Assembly (NCBI GenBank): GCA_016782225.1
Contig: JADDOW010000020.1
Span: 1 to 46,042, forward strand
Direction of reading: 5' to 3'
DNA from: Nitrososphaeraceae archaeon
GTDB lineage: Archaea > Thermoproteota > Nitrososphaeria > Nitrososphaerales > Nitrososphaeraceae
Length of the DNA stretch: 46,042 nucleotides
Of the stretch, positions 24,024-33,413 are shown piece by piece. The stretch's first letter is position 1, and each line of letters starts with the position of its first letter. A model generated the notes under the pieces. The model made no database searches. It was not told where the DNA came from and was given only the letters and a program-made list of their open reading frames with translations. Made by a program: the position numbers and the translations under genes.

Positions 24024-24752
24024 ATGATGAAATCTTTAACATTTGTTTTAATCTCAATTGTTTCAGGAGCAATAGCCGGTGTGATTTTGGCAGGAATGAA
24101 CATGATTATTGTCGAACCCCTTATAGACAAGGCCATTGGAATTGAAACTGCCAATGCTGTTGCATCGGGTGAGAATGTGGATATGAATGAGCAGGACTCA
24201 TTTAGGGTTTGGCAAAAGGCAGGCAGCGTTGTTGCTGGTTCCATCTTGGGAATGGCATTTGGCTCTTTGCTTGGCATAGTTTATGCTTTTAGCCGTAAAG
24301 TCCTTCCGTTTTCAGGCGACAGAAAAAGGGCGGTTTTTTTGTCAGTGGTTATGTGCTTGGTTTTATTTGTTGTTCCGTTTATCAAATATCCTGGAAACCC
24401 TCCTGCTGTTGGAGACCCAGAGACTATATTGATAAGAGAAAGTCTGTACCTTGGATTTTTAGGGGTATCTGCAATATCGGCCTTATGTCTTGGGATTTTA
24501 TTTCATAGGCATAGGCAAATATCTCACATCTCCATAATTTTGCCATTGATTTACGCTGCAATAATGTCAAGTGCATTTGTTTTATTTCCACCCAATCCCG
24601 ATAAGATTTCCATACCGATGGATTTGGTAAACTCGTTTAGAATCGCAAGTGGATTAACTATGGTGGGGTTTTGGATAATACTTGGCACAATCTTTGGGCT
24701 ATTATGGTCCAAGTATGGACCCAATGAGTATTCAAAAATAACTGCGATATGA
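24024..24752 (+). CDS. cbtA: Cobalt transporter subunit CbtA
   Basis: About 242 residues, with six membrane helices. Helix 1 is TFVLISIVSGAIAGVILAGM, followed by the conserved loop VEPLIDKAIGIE with an acidic stretch; further helices include SVVAGSILGMAFGSLLGIVY. A loop with VPFIKYPGNPPAVGDPETI matches the signature KYPGNPPAVGDP-type region of CbtA. GTG at 24012 would add four residues; I take ATG 24024. It probably forms one transcript with cbtB. No bacterial-type cobalamin riboswitch is visible; the repeat-bearing promoter appears to be the control point. It looks intact while both neighbours on the other strand are broken. Confidence 0.88.
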   Translation: MMKSLTFVLISIVSGAIAGVILAGMNMIIVEPLIDKAIGIETANAVASGENVDMNEQDSFRVWQKAGSVVAGSILGMAFGSLLGIVYAFSRKVLPFSGDRKRAVFLSVVMCLVLFVVPFIKYPGNPPAVGDPETILIRESLYLGFLGVSAISALCLGILFHRHRQISHISIILPLIYAAIMSSAFVLFPPNPDKISIPMDLVNSFRIASGLTMVGFWIILGTIFGLLWSKYGPNEYSKITAI

Positions 24753-24820
24753 CCAAATACCATTTTCCTTGTTTTATCAGTTTTTTGAATAACCTTTTAT
24801 CCATTGTTATTTAGACAATA

Positions 24821-25247
24821 TTGTTCAGAAAGGTGAGCTCATTTGATTCTAATTCCAACAACAAGAAAGATAAAGATGGGATTGGAAACACTGAGGACAA
24901 TAAAGACAACACTAAAAATAAAAAATATGACGTTCAGAAAAGCAAACCCTTAGACCCGGTCTTTAAAAGACTGTTGTGGCACCTAATTTGCAGCACCAGA
25001 GGCGGAGTGAACAGGGCAAAAATACTGCATGTTTTAACGGAGAACCAGTCAAATGCCAACCAAATCTCAACTCATCTAAAACTTGACTACAAAACCATTA
25101 CCCATCATCTTGATGTTTTGGAAAAAAAACGGGTTAATCATCACAGAAAATGAGGACTCTTACGGTGCCACGTATTTCACTTCACCAGTTTTGGAAAAGA
25201 ACTATTTTGCTTTAAATGAAATTATGGACAGAATTGGGAAAAAGTAA
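24821..25247 (+). pseudogene. ArsR-like winged-helix regulator, frameshift in an A8 tract
   Basis: TTG start at 24821 (GTG 24833 also possible). A charged Lys/Asp/Asn-rich leader (about 1-45) precedes a winged helix: PVFKRLLWHLICSTRGGVNR, then AKILHVLTENQSNANQISTH with LKLDYKTITHHLDVLEK. At the run of eight A (25122-25129) the frame goes to RVNHHRK and stops. Removing one A restores EKNGLIITENEDSYGATYFT and then ALNEIMDRIGKK to TAA at 25245-25247, the expected recognition wing and C-terminus. So it is either a one-base insertion in a homopolymer (mutation, phase variation or sequencing error) or transcriptional slippage. It lies 68 bp after cbtA and 36 bp before a small membrane protein. Confidence 0.8.
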
Positions 25248-25282
25248 ATTAAACGAGCGGTACAAGGTTATCTAACAAGCAA

Positions 25283-25582
25283 ATGGATTTCATGATTGCA
25301 GCGGCTATTGCGGCTATACTCAACATTGGGCTATTGGGAGCAATAATAGTGATTTACGCTCAAAACGCAAGGCTAATCAAATCATATTTTACGTATGGTT
25401 TGACAACTGTGGCATCATCCTTCATGGTTCAAAACATTGTAATTGTCATATTTTGGTTCAACCTGTACTCTGCCGGGCCTGCAATAAAAAACATTGTAGA
25501 CGCGGCTGCGCCATACCTGTTTGTAATAAACTTGGCCCAAACAATAGGTTTAGCGGTATTGGTATGGATAAACAGTAAATAA
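25283..25582 (+). CDS. Small membrane protein downstream of the winged-helix gene
   Basis: A 99-residue protein with three membrane helices (about 3-25, MIAAAIAAILNIGLLGAIIV; 38-58, VASSFMVQNIVIVIFWFNLY; 73-95, APYLFVINLAQTIGLAVLVW). The family is not recognised, but this pair (winged-helix regulator plus small three-helix membrane protein) is a recurring arrangement in related archaea, as far as I recall. It starts 36 bp after the regulator and is probably co-transcribed. The helices are regular, and the frame appears intact. A role in sensing at the membrane with the regulator is inference. Confidence 0.65.
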   Translation: MDFMIAAAIAAILNIGLLGAIIVIYAQNARLIKSYFTYGLTTVASSFMVQNIVIVIFWFNLYSAGPAIKNIVDAAAPYLFVINLAQTIGLAVLVWINSK

Positions 25583-25936
25583 AATTAGACAACTGTTTAA
25601 GATTATTGATTAGAAAATTCATTAAACTACAATAATTATAAAAAATAGGTTAAAAATGCTAGAGCCTAACTCAAAGTTGATAAAGTTGCAATCACTGAAC
25701 TTTTTCAATGTGGTGCAATTATGCATCCTACATATGCACCCTCTGATATAATTTAGTTTTTCATTCTGCAAAAAAAAACAGATTGAATATATTTTGTCAT
25801 CGATTATGATATTACTTGATTCCATTTCTCCTTGGGATTATATTTGAGAGCGTTCTTTTGGATTCACTTCCAGGTTGATATATGGATCAGCATTTTTTTT
25901 CAATATGTTATAATACTTTTTGACAAATCCTATAAT
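25583..25936. other. Intergenic stretch without a clear gene
   Basis: About 350 AT-rich bases. A minus-strand frame (25622-25825) has unlikely composition and no motif, so I do not call it. Confidence 0.45.
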
Positions 25937-26371
25937 ATGGTTGATGTTGAAGAGAAATCATGATCCGATCGCTCACAGCAATATCTTGCAAATGAAAGAA
26001 CATTCTTAGCTTGGGTAAGGACATGTGTTGCATTAATTGGGCTTGGCTTTATCATTGCAAAGTTTAGCTTCTTTATGGTGGAGTTTAGGCTATTAATACG
26101 GGGATACTTTGGTGAATCCAGTACACTACCTGTAAATCAGTCACAATCTCCGATAGATCAAGTATCTTATTTGATTGGAACAGGAATAGTGATTTTGGCT
26201 GTTGTGTTGATATTGTTTGCATTGAAAAACTATCTTGGCACACATAAATCAATAAAAACTCAAACATATTCACCAAATCATAAGATTATTTATACTACAA
26301 CAGCAACAATTGTAATTTTGAGTGTAATTGTTTTTATGTATCTATTGTATATCCTAATAGTTAATTTGTAA
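25937..26371 (+). pseudogene. DUF202 membrane protein with an internal TGA
   Basis: ATG at 25937 gives MVDVEEKS, then TGA at 25961-25963, and the same frame continues SDRSQQYLANERTFLAWVRT and CVALIGLGFIIAKFSFFMVE, then two further helices (SYLIGTGIVILAVVLILFAL; TATIVILSVIVFMYLLYILI) to TAA. LANERTFLAWVRT is the defining motif of DUF202 (YidH-type) three-helix membrane proteins. The next ATG in frame (26075) lies after the motif, so a useful internal start is absent. A single change, for example CGA to TGA, explains the stop. Recoding of TGA is not expected here. Function of the family is unknown. Confidence 0.75.
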
Positions 26372-26510
26372 CCATTAGAATCCTGAATCTAAGCAATTTT
26401 AGGTTATAAAAGACCTTTTTTATATACCTCACTCCAGTAGATGTATCATTACAGGAATAGGGGGAGAAGGAGATAATGATGAACAAATACGAATTCGGGG
26501 GAAAAATACA

Positions 26511-27564
26511 ATGAGTGATGACTTTTCAGAATATTTGATTGACACCATGACAAAGGCGCATTATCTTTGATGCTGTCGATAGGGCATAGAGCTAAACTGT
26601 TTGATGTAATGTCTGCTTTGCACCCATCATCCATTAAAGAATTGCAGACAAATCCAAACTAAACGAAAGATATGTCAAGGAATGGCTTGGAGCGATGGTA
26701 GCTGGAAATATTGTTGAATTTGATCCTGAAAACAATACGTTTACGCTACCAAAAGAAAAGGCACAATACCTGACCCGAGAAGGTGAGATATATAATTTTG
26801 CAGCGTCAATGCAATGGATTCCGGTGTTAGCTCAGGTTGAGGATGAAATTGTAGAATGCTTCGCAAAGGTGGTGGCGTTCCGTACTCTTCCCATCATCGG
26901 TTCCACGAAGTTATGGCCGAGGAAAGCTACCAAACAGTAGTTGTTGGTTTGACTGAACACATTCTGCCATTAGTTCCGGATTTAATTCGAAAATTAAAAA
27001 AAGGAATCAAAGTACTTGACATAGGCTGTGGAATGGGAAAGGCTGTCAACACAATGGCCAAAAGTTTTCCCAATAGCACTTTTTATGGATATGATTTATC
27101 TTCGCAGGCAATTGAGGTGGCAAAAAAAGAGGCAACCGCGATGGGAAACCCAAACACCGTTTTTCAGGTGCAGGATATCCTCAATCTAACTTTTAATGAC
27201 AAGTTTGACCTAATCACCGCATTTGATGCAATACACGACCAACCAAAGCCAGGCGAAGTGTTGAGAAATATCTATAAATCACTGAACAATGGGGGCATAT
27301 TTCTTATGCAGGACATTCATGCGTCTACCCCTAAAAGACAATATTGAGCATCCTCTTGGTCCTTTCCTCTACACAATTTCATGTCTGCATTGCGTTTCTG
27401 TTTCATTGTCCCAGAATGGTGCAGGTCTTGGCGCAATGTGGGGTAAGGAAAAGGCTGTTGAAATGCTAAAGGAATCTGGGTTTTCAAACGTGGAGGTGAA
27501 AACCTTGTCCCACGACTTTCAAAAATATTATTATGTTGGTTACAAAGGCAAGGCAATGTTGTAG
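26511..27564 (+). pseudogene. SAM methyltransferase with winged-helix N-domain, about four frameshifts
   Basis: Frames in order: 26511-26570 (MSDDFSEYLIDTMTKAHYL), about 26569-26660 (LSIGHRAKLFDVMSALHPSS), about 26650-26880 (ADKSKLNERYVKEWLGAMVA then NIVEFDPENNTFTLPKEKAQ), 26856-27347 (GIKVLDIGCGMGKAVNTMAK, SAM motif I, then DLITAFDAIHDQPKPGEVLR and GGIFLMQDIHAST) and about 27320-27564 (DNIEHPLGPFLYTISCLHCV, AVEMLKESGFSNVEVKTL). Together this is the classic layout of a winged-helix dimerisation domain plus Rossmann methyltransferase (Rv2258c-like), about 350 residues. At least four indels break it. The substrate is unknown. Confidence 0.8.
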
Positions 27565-28658
27565 CATATAAATTAAAAAGCAATCAGTGGATTAGGATAA
27601 TAGAATCTGTCTGTTTGCTTAACATAAACTGTTTTGTTTTGTATAACTGTGGATTACATGCATATACATGATGCAATGCAAACGACTTGGCTCTCATCAA
27701 ATAATATGCCTCTCTCTCTCTATATTAATTAAATTTAAAAACACTGGTTATTTTACAAATGGGATTGGAAAACCAAGGCACATAGGTTCGCACTATTCGC
27801 AATAATGAGACTGAAAAAAGGTAAATATGCCATTTTATATTGCATTGATGTTGATATTGTAGCATCCAGCAGCTGTCTTTTCGAGATTTCAGCACATCCG
27901 ATACAGAGATATTTTGTTAATGTGGCATTAAAACGAATTAGGTTCATAAATTAAAATAAAATAACCACGCAAGCTTGATTAAAAAAACAGAGATGGTGTC
28001 AAGGCAAAAGGTATGGGTTTTTAAGAATCTATTTTGCATGAATTCCGAAACATTCTGTTACCTGGTTAGTTAGAATGGTTTAATTTATGAGATGGTGGGA
28101 TGAGATGATGAAAAAGGATCTTGTAGTGTTTATAGATCTGGTTAATCTACAAAAGGAGATGGGGCCTATCCTACAAGGTCCTTTTTTTTCACTCCTTCTT
28201 TTCAGTCTTTAGGATATAGATCTATTGACGATGAAAGGAAGGAGGGAAACATGGCCAAATACTTTCCTTCGTCTCTGTTTTGCAAGACCAAGGAGATTTT
28301 TTTGACTATTGTTACATTATGCAAAATATTTAATAAATTAATCGATTTTTTAGATGAATATGTCTGTTGAAATACATATTCTATAAAAATTATAAGATTA
28401 CATCAATAATAATGTAAATATCTCATAATAGGTCATCAACCGTCAAAAACACATGTCATGCCAAATAAGCTTTAGGTTTGTCAATGGCATCAAAAAGAAA
28501 AATTACAAGGCGTTAATACATCGGTTAAAAAAGCAAAAGAATGGCATTAAGCAATATCCTGATTAGGTTATAGTTGCTTTCAACAGTCACTTTACCGGCT
28601 TTGACCCTCAATATGCCCATGATATGGTGTAAAATAATTGGCCCATCACCTGTGCGTA
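27565..28658. other. Gene-poor stretch of about 1.1 kb
   Basis: No reliable gene. A plus-strand run near 28090-28210 (KKDLVVFIDLVNLQKEMGPI, then a stop) could be a relic; minus frame 27753-27947 is unconvincing. CT-rich microsatellite-like tctctctctctatat occurs at about 27713. Confidence 0.45.
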
Positions 28659-29012
28659 TTACTTGTAACTATTGTCATGGTTAGCTATTCTTTGTAGTAT
28701 CCTTTCTTTAACTGATGGCCATTCTGGTTTAATAATGATGTATGAGACGGTGTCTCTGATTCTCCAATCTCTCATTATTTTGTGGTTTCTCAGGATGCCA
28801 TCTTGCTTTGCTCCTAATCTTTCAATAGCTTTTCTCGACAATTCTTTAAGGGCATCTGTCCTGATTCCTACTGCGGTGCAGTTTAACTTTTCAAATGCGT
28901 GTTGCAACATCAGAAATTTTGATTCGGTATTTACAGCAGTTCTGCGGTAAGATTTTGCAATCCATGTGTGACCTATTTCAAGGCGATAATTATCATAATC
29001 TAAAGACTTGTT
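28659..29012 (-). pseudogene. GNAT acetyltransferase lacking its N-terminus
   Basis: The open frame begins after a stop at 29013-29015 without a start codon and reads SLDYDNYRLEIGHTWIAKSY, then RRTAVNTESKFLMLQHAFEK, LNCTAVGIRTDALKELSRKA and IERLGAKQDGILRNHKIMRD, ending WPSVKERILQRIANHDNSYK. This is the RimJ/RimL-type GNAT pattern (G-TW-xxx-YRR-xxN-ESK, then RLGAKxDGxLRNH). About 70 N-terminal residues, with the first strands of the fold, are missing, so it is likely dead. An ATG at 28910 would make only the last 83 residues. It lies just upstream of the divergent ligase gene. Confidence 0.75.
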
Positions 29013-29057
29013 TTAAATATCCCGTATTAATGATATGATCACAATATAGTATTAGTT

Positions 29058-30890
29058 ATGGCAAAAATAAAGGGGAATGACGACAACAAACTGTCCTGTT
29101 TTTCTACTTTTGTTGATACCTGTGAGTTAATACGACTAACACCGGGTAAAAATAAAAAGGTCGATTTAATCTCCAGGTATATTTCATCCTTGCATGAGGA
29201 TTCCCTGCATATCGCAGTTTTGTTTTTGTCTGGAAAAACCTTTCCACGGGGATCATCACATAACCTAAACATAGGATTCAGAACAATATTGCAATCTCTG
29301 TTGGAGATTTCTAATCTAAACGATGCAGATATCCGTGGAATTCATTTGAAACATGGTGATATGGGCACCATAGCAGAACATGCCGTATCCAAAAAACAGG
29401 TGGTGACTCTCTTCAACCAATCAGAGAGTATAGGGGGCGAACAACTGACATTAGGCGATGTAGCAATCCAATTAAAAAAAATCGCGAACCTTAAAGGACC
29501 GCGTTCCAACAATGATAAAAAAAACACCCTGAAGGCGTTGCTTATCAGGTGCTCCCCATTAGAGGCAAAATATCTCGTCAAAATAATATCTAACGAAATG
29601 CGAATGGGATCGTACGAGGGGCTTGTTGAATTAGCCATTGCAAAAGCCTTTGATAGGGATGTCGGAAATGTTAGGGATGCGATGCTTGCCACGGGGGATA
29701 TTGCTAATGTGGCCTTATTGTCGAAGAGAAACTCACTGAACACAGTAACAGTTGAACCGTTTGTACCAATGAGTTTTATGTTGGCAGATGTCATGTTTAC
29801 TGCATTAGAGATAATGGAATATTTTGAGAAACCACTCTACTGTGAATACAAATACGATGGCATTAGAGTTCAAATGCACAAATTCAAAAACCAGTGCAGA
29901 CTTTATTCCCGGAATCTTGCGGACATATCATACGCATTTCCCGAACTGGTTGATAGTGCCATGCTTACCGGAATAAAAAAAGAAGAAATGCATCGAAAAA
30001 AGGTAACTCAGGATATTGGTGAAATTGATGGAGCTGATGACATTGATTTCATTTTAGACGGTGAATTAATAGCATTTAAAAACAACAAGCCTTTGCACTT
30101 TCAAGAATTGCAGAAACGGCTTAGAAGAAAAAACATGACAAAAGACATTTTATCTGAAATACCTATACGTTACGTTGTATATGACATAATGTTCTATGGA
30201 AAAGAACAGGTAATCAAGGAAACACTTGAAAACAGGAAAAAACTGTTATCATTGTTTTTATTCAAAGACTCAATTATAGTTAATGCACAGAGTGACATAA
30301 TAGCGTCTGCAGACGAGATAAACTCTATCTTTAGAAAAAGCAAGGAGAATGGCCATGAGGGCCTGGTGATTAAGGATCCTTTATCGCAGTATCATCCCGG
30401 AAAACGAGGGCGATATTGGATAAAACTAAAGGAAGAGTCAGACACGGTTGACACCGTAATAGTGATGGCAGAATATGGCCACGGAAAGAGAGCGGGCACG
30501 CTCTCGGACTATACTCTTGCTGTTAGGGATTTTGGGTCTAAACCCGGTATTGATATGGTTGTGCCCGAAAGCGTAGATCCTATTTATGATGGTTTAAAAA
30601 TTATCGGCAAGGCTTATTCTGGCCTATCAAACAAAGAAATTGACTATATGACAAATAAGTTGAGATCCCTGATTATACGGGATGAAGGCAACAGGATTAT
30701 TGTGAAGCCTGAAATAATTTTAGAGGTGTCTTTTGATACGATCCAAAAAAGTAACCGACATGATGGTGGGTATGCACTGCGTTTCCCAAGAATAAAAAAT
30801 ATTCGATATGACAAGGAACTCAAAGACATTGATGCGCTGGAAAAAATAGAGTCTATCTATGAGAATCAATTTCATACAAAAAGCAATTAG
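29058..30890 (+). CDS. lig: ATP-dependent DNA ligase
   Basis: A 610-residue archaeal replicative DNA ligase (LIG1-like). N-terminal DNA-binding domain about 1-230. The adenylation motif is EYKYDGIRVQMH, with Lys265 as the AMP acceptor. Further nucleotidyltransferase motifs are LYSRNLADISYAFPEL, FILDGELIAF, HEGLVIKDP (about 435) and GRYWIKLKEE. The OB fold (about 460-600) ends with FPRIKNIRYDKELKD. Length and motifs are those of archaeal ligases that join Okazaki fragments with ATP. ATG at 29058 follows a plausible promoter; the gene is single and divergent from the GNAT remnant. It is intact in all motifs, in contrast with its neighbours. Confidence 0.95.
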   Translation: MAKIKGNDDNKLSCFSTFVDTCELIRLTPGKNKKVDLISRYISSLHEDSLHIAVLFLSGKTFPRGSSHNLNIGFRTILQSLLEISNLNDADIRGIHLKHGDMGTIAEHAVSKKQVVTLFNQSESIGGEQLTLGDVAIQLKKIANLKGPRSNNDKKNTLKALLIRCSPLEAKYLVKIISNEMRMGSYEGLVELAIAKAFDRDVGNVRDAMLATGDIANVALLSKRNSLNTVTVEPFVPMSFMLADVMFTALEIMEYFEKPLYCEYKYDGIRVQMHKFKNQCRLYSRNLADISYAFPELVDSAMLTGIKKEEMHRKKVTQDIGEIDGADDIDFILDGELIAFKNNKPLHFQELQKRLRRKNMTKDILSEIPIRYVVYDIMFYGKEQVIKETLENRKKLLSLFLFKDSIIVNAQSDIIASADEINSIFRKSKENGHEGLVIKDPLSQYHPGKRGRYWIKLKEESDTVDTVIVMAEYGHGKRAGTLSDYTLAVRDFGSKPGIDMVVPESVDPIYDGLKIIGKAYSGLSNKEIDYMTNKLRSLIIRDEGNRIIVKPEIILEVSFDTIQKSNRHDGGYALRFPRIKNIRYDKELKDIDALEKIESIYENQFHTKSN

Positions 30891-31002
30891 AACAAAAAAA
30901 TATCGGGTTTTAGGAACCTAGGGTAATTGAAGCAAATAAATTCAATTTAGTGAAATCAAAAGAAGGGTAAAATAATACTGAAAGACACAGCCGCTAACAA
31001 TC

Positions 31003-31454
31003 TTAGATTCCAATTGGCTGACAATTTGGACACCAAAAAGTGGTCCTGGAGGTTAACTTTTTTTCAGATACAATTTTTGCCCCACATGTCCAACATTGTT
31101 TTCCTGATCTCCTGAAAACCCAAAGAGTGGCATCCCTCAAGGTTTTTTCTTTCTCTGGTATTGTTCGGGTTCTTCCCTTATTCTTGTAACCCTGACTCAG
31201 AATCTTGGGAATACAGAGAAGAAGCTCATTCAGTTCACATTCAGACAATGAAATGACCTTTTTAAAGGGATACATTTTGTTCAGAAACAATATTTCGGAC
31301 TTATATTTATTCCCAATTCGCTTATTATCTGCTGATCCAATAACGCGTTAGCAATCATCATGTTTGTGTTTTTAGATTTGGATTTCAGTGCAGATCGAAC
31401 TTTATCCTTGTCATAGTTGTCTGCTGTTATTTTGACCTCCGGACCTTCAGACAT
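31003..31454 (-). pseudogene. Fpg/Nei DNA glycosylase remnant with internal deletion
   Basis: The start MSEGPEVKITAD (31454) is the conserved Fpg/Nei N-terminus with the catalytic Glu (normally PEGPEV). It jumps at once to KDKVRSALKSKSKNTNMMIA and LLDQQIISELGIN, which belongs to the helix-two-turn-helix domain, so about 130-150 residues of the N-domain are gone. A frameshift follows, and the next frame reads KSEILFLNKMYPFKKVISLS, then GRTRTIPEKEKTLRDATLWV and the zinc finger CWTCGAKIVSEKKL with FWCPNCQPI (CxxC...CxxC). So both ends survive and the middle is lost. The enzyme would have excised oxidised bases; as read it is dead. Confidence 0.85.
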
Positions 31455-31556
31455 TCTCTTTTGTTATGAATGATTTTACATGGTGCATTTAATTTAGTGC
31501 TGCTCTAAAACCATGGTTACACGTTCATTGGTATTATTGGTTTGATGTTGTATTGG

Positions 31557-32078
31557 CTAAGGTTTTAGCTGGGCTTTGCGTGATCTTAAAAGTAGTCCTC
31601 CTGCTGCTAGGAAAGCTAAACCACCTACAACTAAAAATGTAAGATCAAACGCAAGTGGATTTGCAACATCTATAACATGATGCATTTCCAACACGAGGTG
31701 GTTGATTATTCCTTCAATAGTGTTAAAACCCCCAAAACCAATAAGGGCCAATCCTATGAATGACCTTTTGTTGGAAAGCAGTGAATTTTTGTTATTGGAG
31801 CTGGAGGCGTGCCAAAGAAGGATCACTCCAGCTATTGTTATTATTAAAGAGAATGAAAGAAATAATCCGTCATGCAAAAGGTTCATTTGTAGTGCTTCAA
31901 TTGTATTGGGGATGATTACGTGGGAGGATGTATGATGCCATTGCAATATTGCATGAAATATGATGATGTCTATCAACCCCGCGAGGCCAATTCCAATCAG
32001 GATTGCAGAGGCAGTGGACTTTCTCTTGTTTACATTTTCCCCATATCTGTAATCATTCTCTTTGACATTATTGGCCAT
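31557..32078 (-). CDS. DUF2243 membrane protein
   Basis: A 173-residue protein with four membrane helices. Family traits: helix 1 ILIGIGLAGLIDIIIFHAIL followed by QWHHTSSHVIIPNT, helix 2 DGLFLSFSLIITIAGVILLW, helix 3 in FIGLALIGFGGFNTIEGIIN followed by HLVLEMHHVIDVAN, helix 4 LTFLVVGGLAFLAAGGLLL. The repeated (Q/E)-(W/M)-HH-V/T pairs of histidines at helix ends are typical of DUF2243 and could bind metal or haem (inference). Function is unknown. The ATG start at 32078 lies next to DUF421 in divergent orientation, with a 275-bp gap. Confidence 0.8.
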   Translation of the reverse strand: MANNVKENDYRYGENVNKRKSTASAILIGIGLAGLIDIIIFHAILQWHHTSSHVIIPNTIEALQMNLLHDGLFLSFSLIITIAGVILLWHASSSNNKNSLLSNKRSFIGLALIGFGGFNTIEGIINHLVLEMHHVIDVANPLAFDLTFLVVGGLAFLAAGGLLLRSRKAQLKP

Positions 32079-32353
32079 AAGTTAATGATCCATAAGTAAC
32101 ATACTATTTAAAAGTAGAAATATTTGAAAACGGTGTCCGCTTTTGAGGTATTTTCATAAATGTGAAAAGAAAAAGTGCTGAATATTTTCAATTGGGTGGC
32201 AAAAGACCATGGGGATTGACATGTTATATTTGTGCTTTAATTGAAAAGAAATTATTAATATCCTTATTTATCATTGAACAGTAAAAATGGATTTTCACAT
32301 CGAAGTAAGTCAAAAATTCTGCTTCTCAAATTTTGGAAACGGTGAATTCAACA

Positions 32354-32878
32354 ATGTCAACTGCTAGCATGTATTCCTGGTTTGAGCAATTTGCTCAGGA
32401 TGCTCTTAAAGCCGATTTTGATCTCATAATGTCCGTTATTCTTAGAACAATAATCGTAACGTTGATAGTTTTGTTTATCTTTAGGTGGTTAGGCAATAAA
32501 GGGTTAGGGCAGCTGTCCACATTTGAATTGATAATCCTGATAGGCCTGGGTTCTGCAATAGGCGACCCAATGATCTATCTAAATGAAATGTCCATACCTC
32601 AGGCAATTACTTCGGTAGTGATAGTGGTTGTTCTCTTTAAGCTGTTTGACTATCTGACTATAAGGAGCCATCGATTCAGTAGACTTACCATAGCCGAACC
32701 CATTCTTTTGGCAAAGGATGGCCATACAATAAAAGAGGGCTTGGACAAGGCCCGAATAGACGATAGGGAATACCATTCCTATATGAGACTTCACGGGATT
32801 GAATATCTCTCGGAAATAAAACTGTCGTATCTTGAGGTAAATGGGCAGGTTAGTTTTATATGCAAAAGAAGGGATTAG
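32354..32878 (+). CDS. DUF421 (YetF-like) membrane protein
   Basis: About 174 residues: an N-terminal three-helix membrane region (DLIMSVILRTIIVTLIVLFI; FELIILIGLGSAIGDPMIY; AITSVVIVVVLFKLFDYLTI) and a cytoplasmic YetF-type domain (EPILLAKDGHTIKEGLDKAR). The motif GKKxLGQLSTFELIILIGLGSAIGDPM is the DUF421 signature, here LGQLSTFELIILIGLGSAI. A TTG at 32333 would add seven residues; I prefer ATG 32354. The bacterial relatives are poorly understood membrane proteins of sporulation and stress. It seems intact and has no operon partner. Confidence 0.75.
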   Translation: MSTASMYSWFEQFAQDALKADFDLIMSVILRTIIVTLIVLFIFRWLGNKGLGQLSTFELIILIGLGSAIGDPMIYLNEMSIPQAITSVVIVVVLFKLFDYLTIRSHRFSRLTIAEPILLAKDGHTIKEGLDKARIDDREYHSYMRLHGIEYLSEIKLSYLEVNGQVSFICKRRD

Positions 32879-33413
32879 GAATATGCGCATTTATGTATCC
32901 TTTTAAACCTGGTCTATCGGACTGCATATTGCGTGGATTGACTAAGGTAACACATTAACAATGCCAGAATGGGATTCTATGACAATTGGGGATCAACATA
33001 ATGACAATGCCATTTGGATTTTCAAACTTACTTACTTGCTTTCCTTATAGCCCAAAAAAATATGATTATTTGTTAATTATTGTTTGCTCAAAACAAACTA
33101 TTATATCAAAATAACATGAAATCTCACGGCAATCTATCCCAAATCCCAAATGTTGCTATACGCATCATGCAATACCATTCATAATGTACAAGATATTGTG
33201 CATAAATTGTTGAATGTGGCATAAAAAATAGCTCGCCATCAGAAACCAAAAGGCTCCGTCCTAAAAGACTCCTGTGTTTGTAAATTTTGGAAATTGAGGC
33301 TATTTTAAAACAACGCTTGGAATTGAGCAAAAAAGGAAAGTGGAATTAAAATAAAATAACCCTCTCACGATACAAATAACAGGATATACCATTTGGAAGT
33401 CATTTACATTATA
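32879..33413. other. Intergenic stretch upstream of the broken glycosyltransferase
   Basis: About 535 bases without a credible gene. The minus frame at 33124-33330 has an odd composition and no homology that I recognise. Confidence 0.4.

Noticed and set aside
33124-33330. 68-codon minus frame
   Set aside because: Unusual composition, no motif, no start signal; more likely chance.
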